The notes beneath the pieces were generated by a model. That model was not told the origin of the DNA and did not search any database. It saw only the letters and a list, made by a program, of their open reading frames with translations. The translations under genes and the position numbers were made by a program. A stretch of DNA of 64,000 bases from Wolfiporia cocos (Eukaryota > Basidiomycota > Agaricomycetes > Polyporales > Phaeolaceae): positions 4,836,001 through 4,900,000 of the forward strand of contig JACCLO010000003.1 in the NCBI GenBank assembly GCA_029448655.1, read 5' to 3'. This document shows positions 63,755-64,000 of this stretch, one piece after another (positions within the stretch are counted from its first letter, which is position 1; the number at the start of each line of letters is the position of its first letter).

Positions 63755-63893
63755 ATTTCTTGCGCAGATGCATCTTATTTTATTCAGATGCATCTTTGCA
63801 GCACGCTTGGGCGTTAATATTGCTTAGAGTGCCCCAGATGCATCTGCGGTGTCTCTAAAGATGCATCTCCGGCACTGAAGTCCCTCCTAGAAG

Positions 63894-64000
63894 TTACACA
63901 ATATACCAACAGTGGGGTTGATTGACACTGGATTTATAATAGCTTCAAGATGACAATGCTACTGAGGTGGAAGTCACCACATTCACCGAGATTGTCAATA
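63894..64000. other. Window end, no feature
   Basis: 107 bp of host DNA after the P2 target duplication; nothing recognisable. Confidence 0.4.

Larger units (their letters stand above)
63224..63886. mobile_element. P2: second tRNA-bearing element type, TSD CTAGAAG
   Basis: 663 bp. Ends GTAGAGTTTCAGT and ACTGAAGTCCCTC are the reverse of P1's two ends, and the 7-bp TSD CTAGAAG is perfect (63217-63223, 63887-63893). The next ~50 bp on each side are inverted repeats rich in AGATGCATC, unlike P1. Each side then has a tRNA-like module pointing outward, of two different types. The AT-rich centre is non-coding. Confidence 0.82.

Overview
The window looks like a repeat-dense, gene-poor block of a filamentous fungal genome, most likely a basidiomycete (Agaricomycetes). 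The evidence is the 53-55 nt GT-AG introns, an F-box gene of the basidiomycete type, a fungal DDE transposase, and several Ty3/gypsy families with chromodomains or chromodomain-like tails. No rRNA, bacterial operon or CRISPR array was seen. Roughly two thirds of the DNA is transposable element, much of it nested.

Layout. 1-2705 is the 5' end of a minus-strand LTR element (E: leader plus 1.1-kb LTR) inserted in the gag region of element A (2706-8014, dUTPase-PR-RT-RH-IN, one stop, 3' LTR). 8015-13120 is decayed DNA with a solo LTR (9556-10098). 13129-18360 is a host F-box locus (16716-18105, minus) hit by hAT-like MITEs M3 and M2; M2 is itself hit by a palindromic tRNA-bearing element, P1. 20119-30838 is a minus-strand DDE transposase gene cut twice: by the complete Gypsy element B (20781-28951, TSD CCATC, one 2234-codon ORF) and by a gag-only Copia-type element (29308-30718, TSD AGTTC). 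30839-40121 is Gypsy family C (three LTRs, gag, a pol with TGA stops, a 3' zinc-knuckle ORF). 40122-41236 is a giant palindrome. A solo C-type LTR follows in reverse (41953-42660, TSD AGAGA). 43990-47284 is an inverted second copy of the F-box locus, now a pseudogene. 47285-57914 is Gypsy element D (minus, TSD CCGCG) with intact ORF0, gag and pol, two nearly identical LTRs, and MITE M1 sitting in its 3' LTR. 57915-64000 holds two solo LTRs, a second M1, P-type elements P3 and P2, and a decayed membrane-protein locus.

How it fits together. Three themes stand out. (1) Every LTR family whose PBS is visible (B, C, D, E) has 10-13 nt next to the 5' LTR that are complementary to an LTR segment about 25-35 nt after a TATA box. 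That is the signature of Tf1-type self-priming instead of tRNA priming. (2) The three coding Gypsy lineages each carry a dUTPase, but at three different places in the polyprotein. (3) P1, P2 and P3 form an apparently undescribed family: shared 13-bp ends, 7-bp target duplications (one verified against an empty site) and outward-facing tRNA-like pol III modules near the ends. Insertion order can be read from the nesting: M1 moved after D, and D's LTRs differ at only about two positions.
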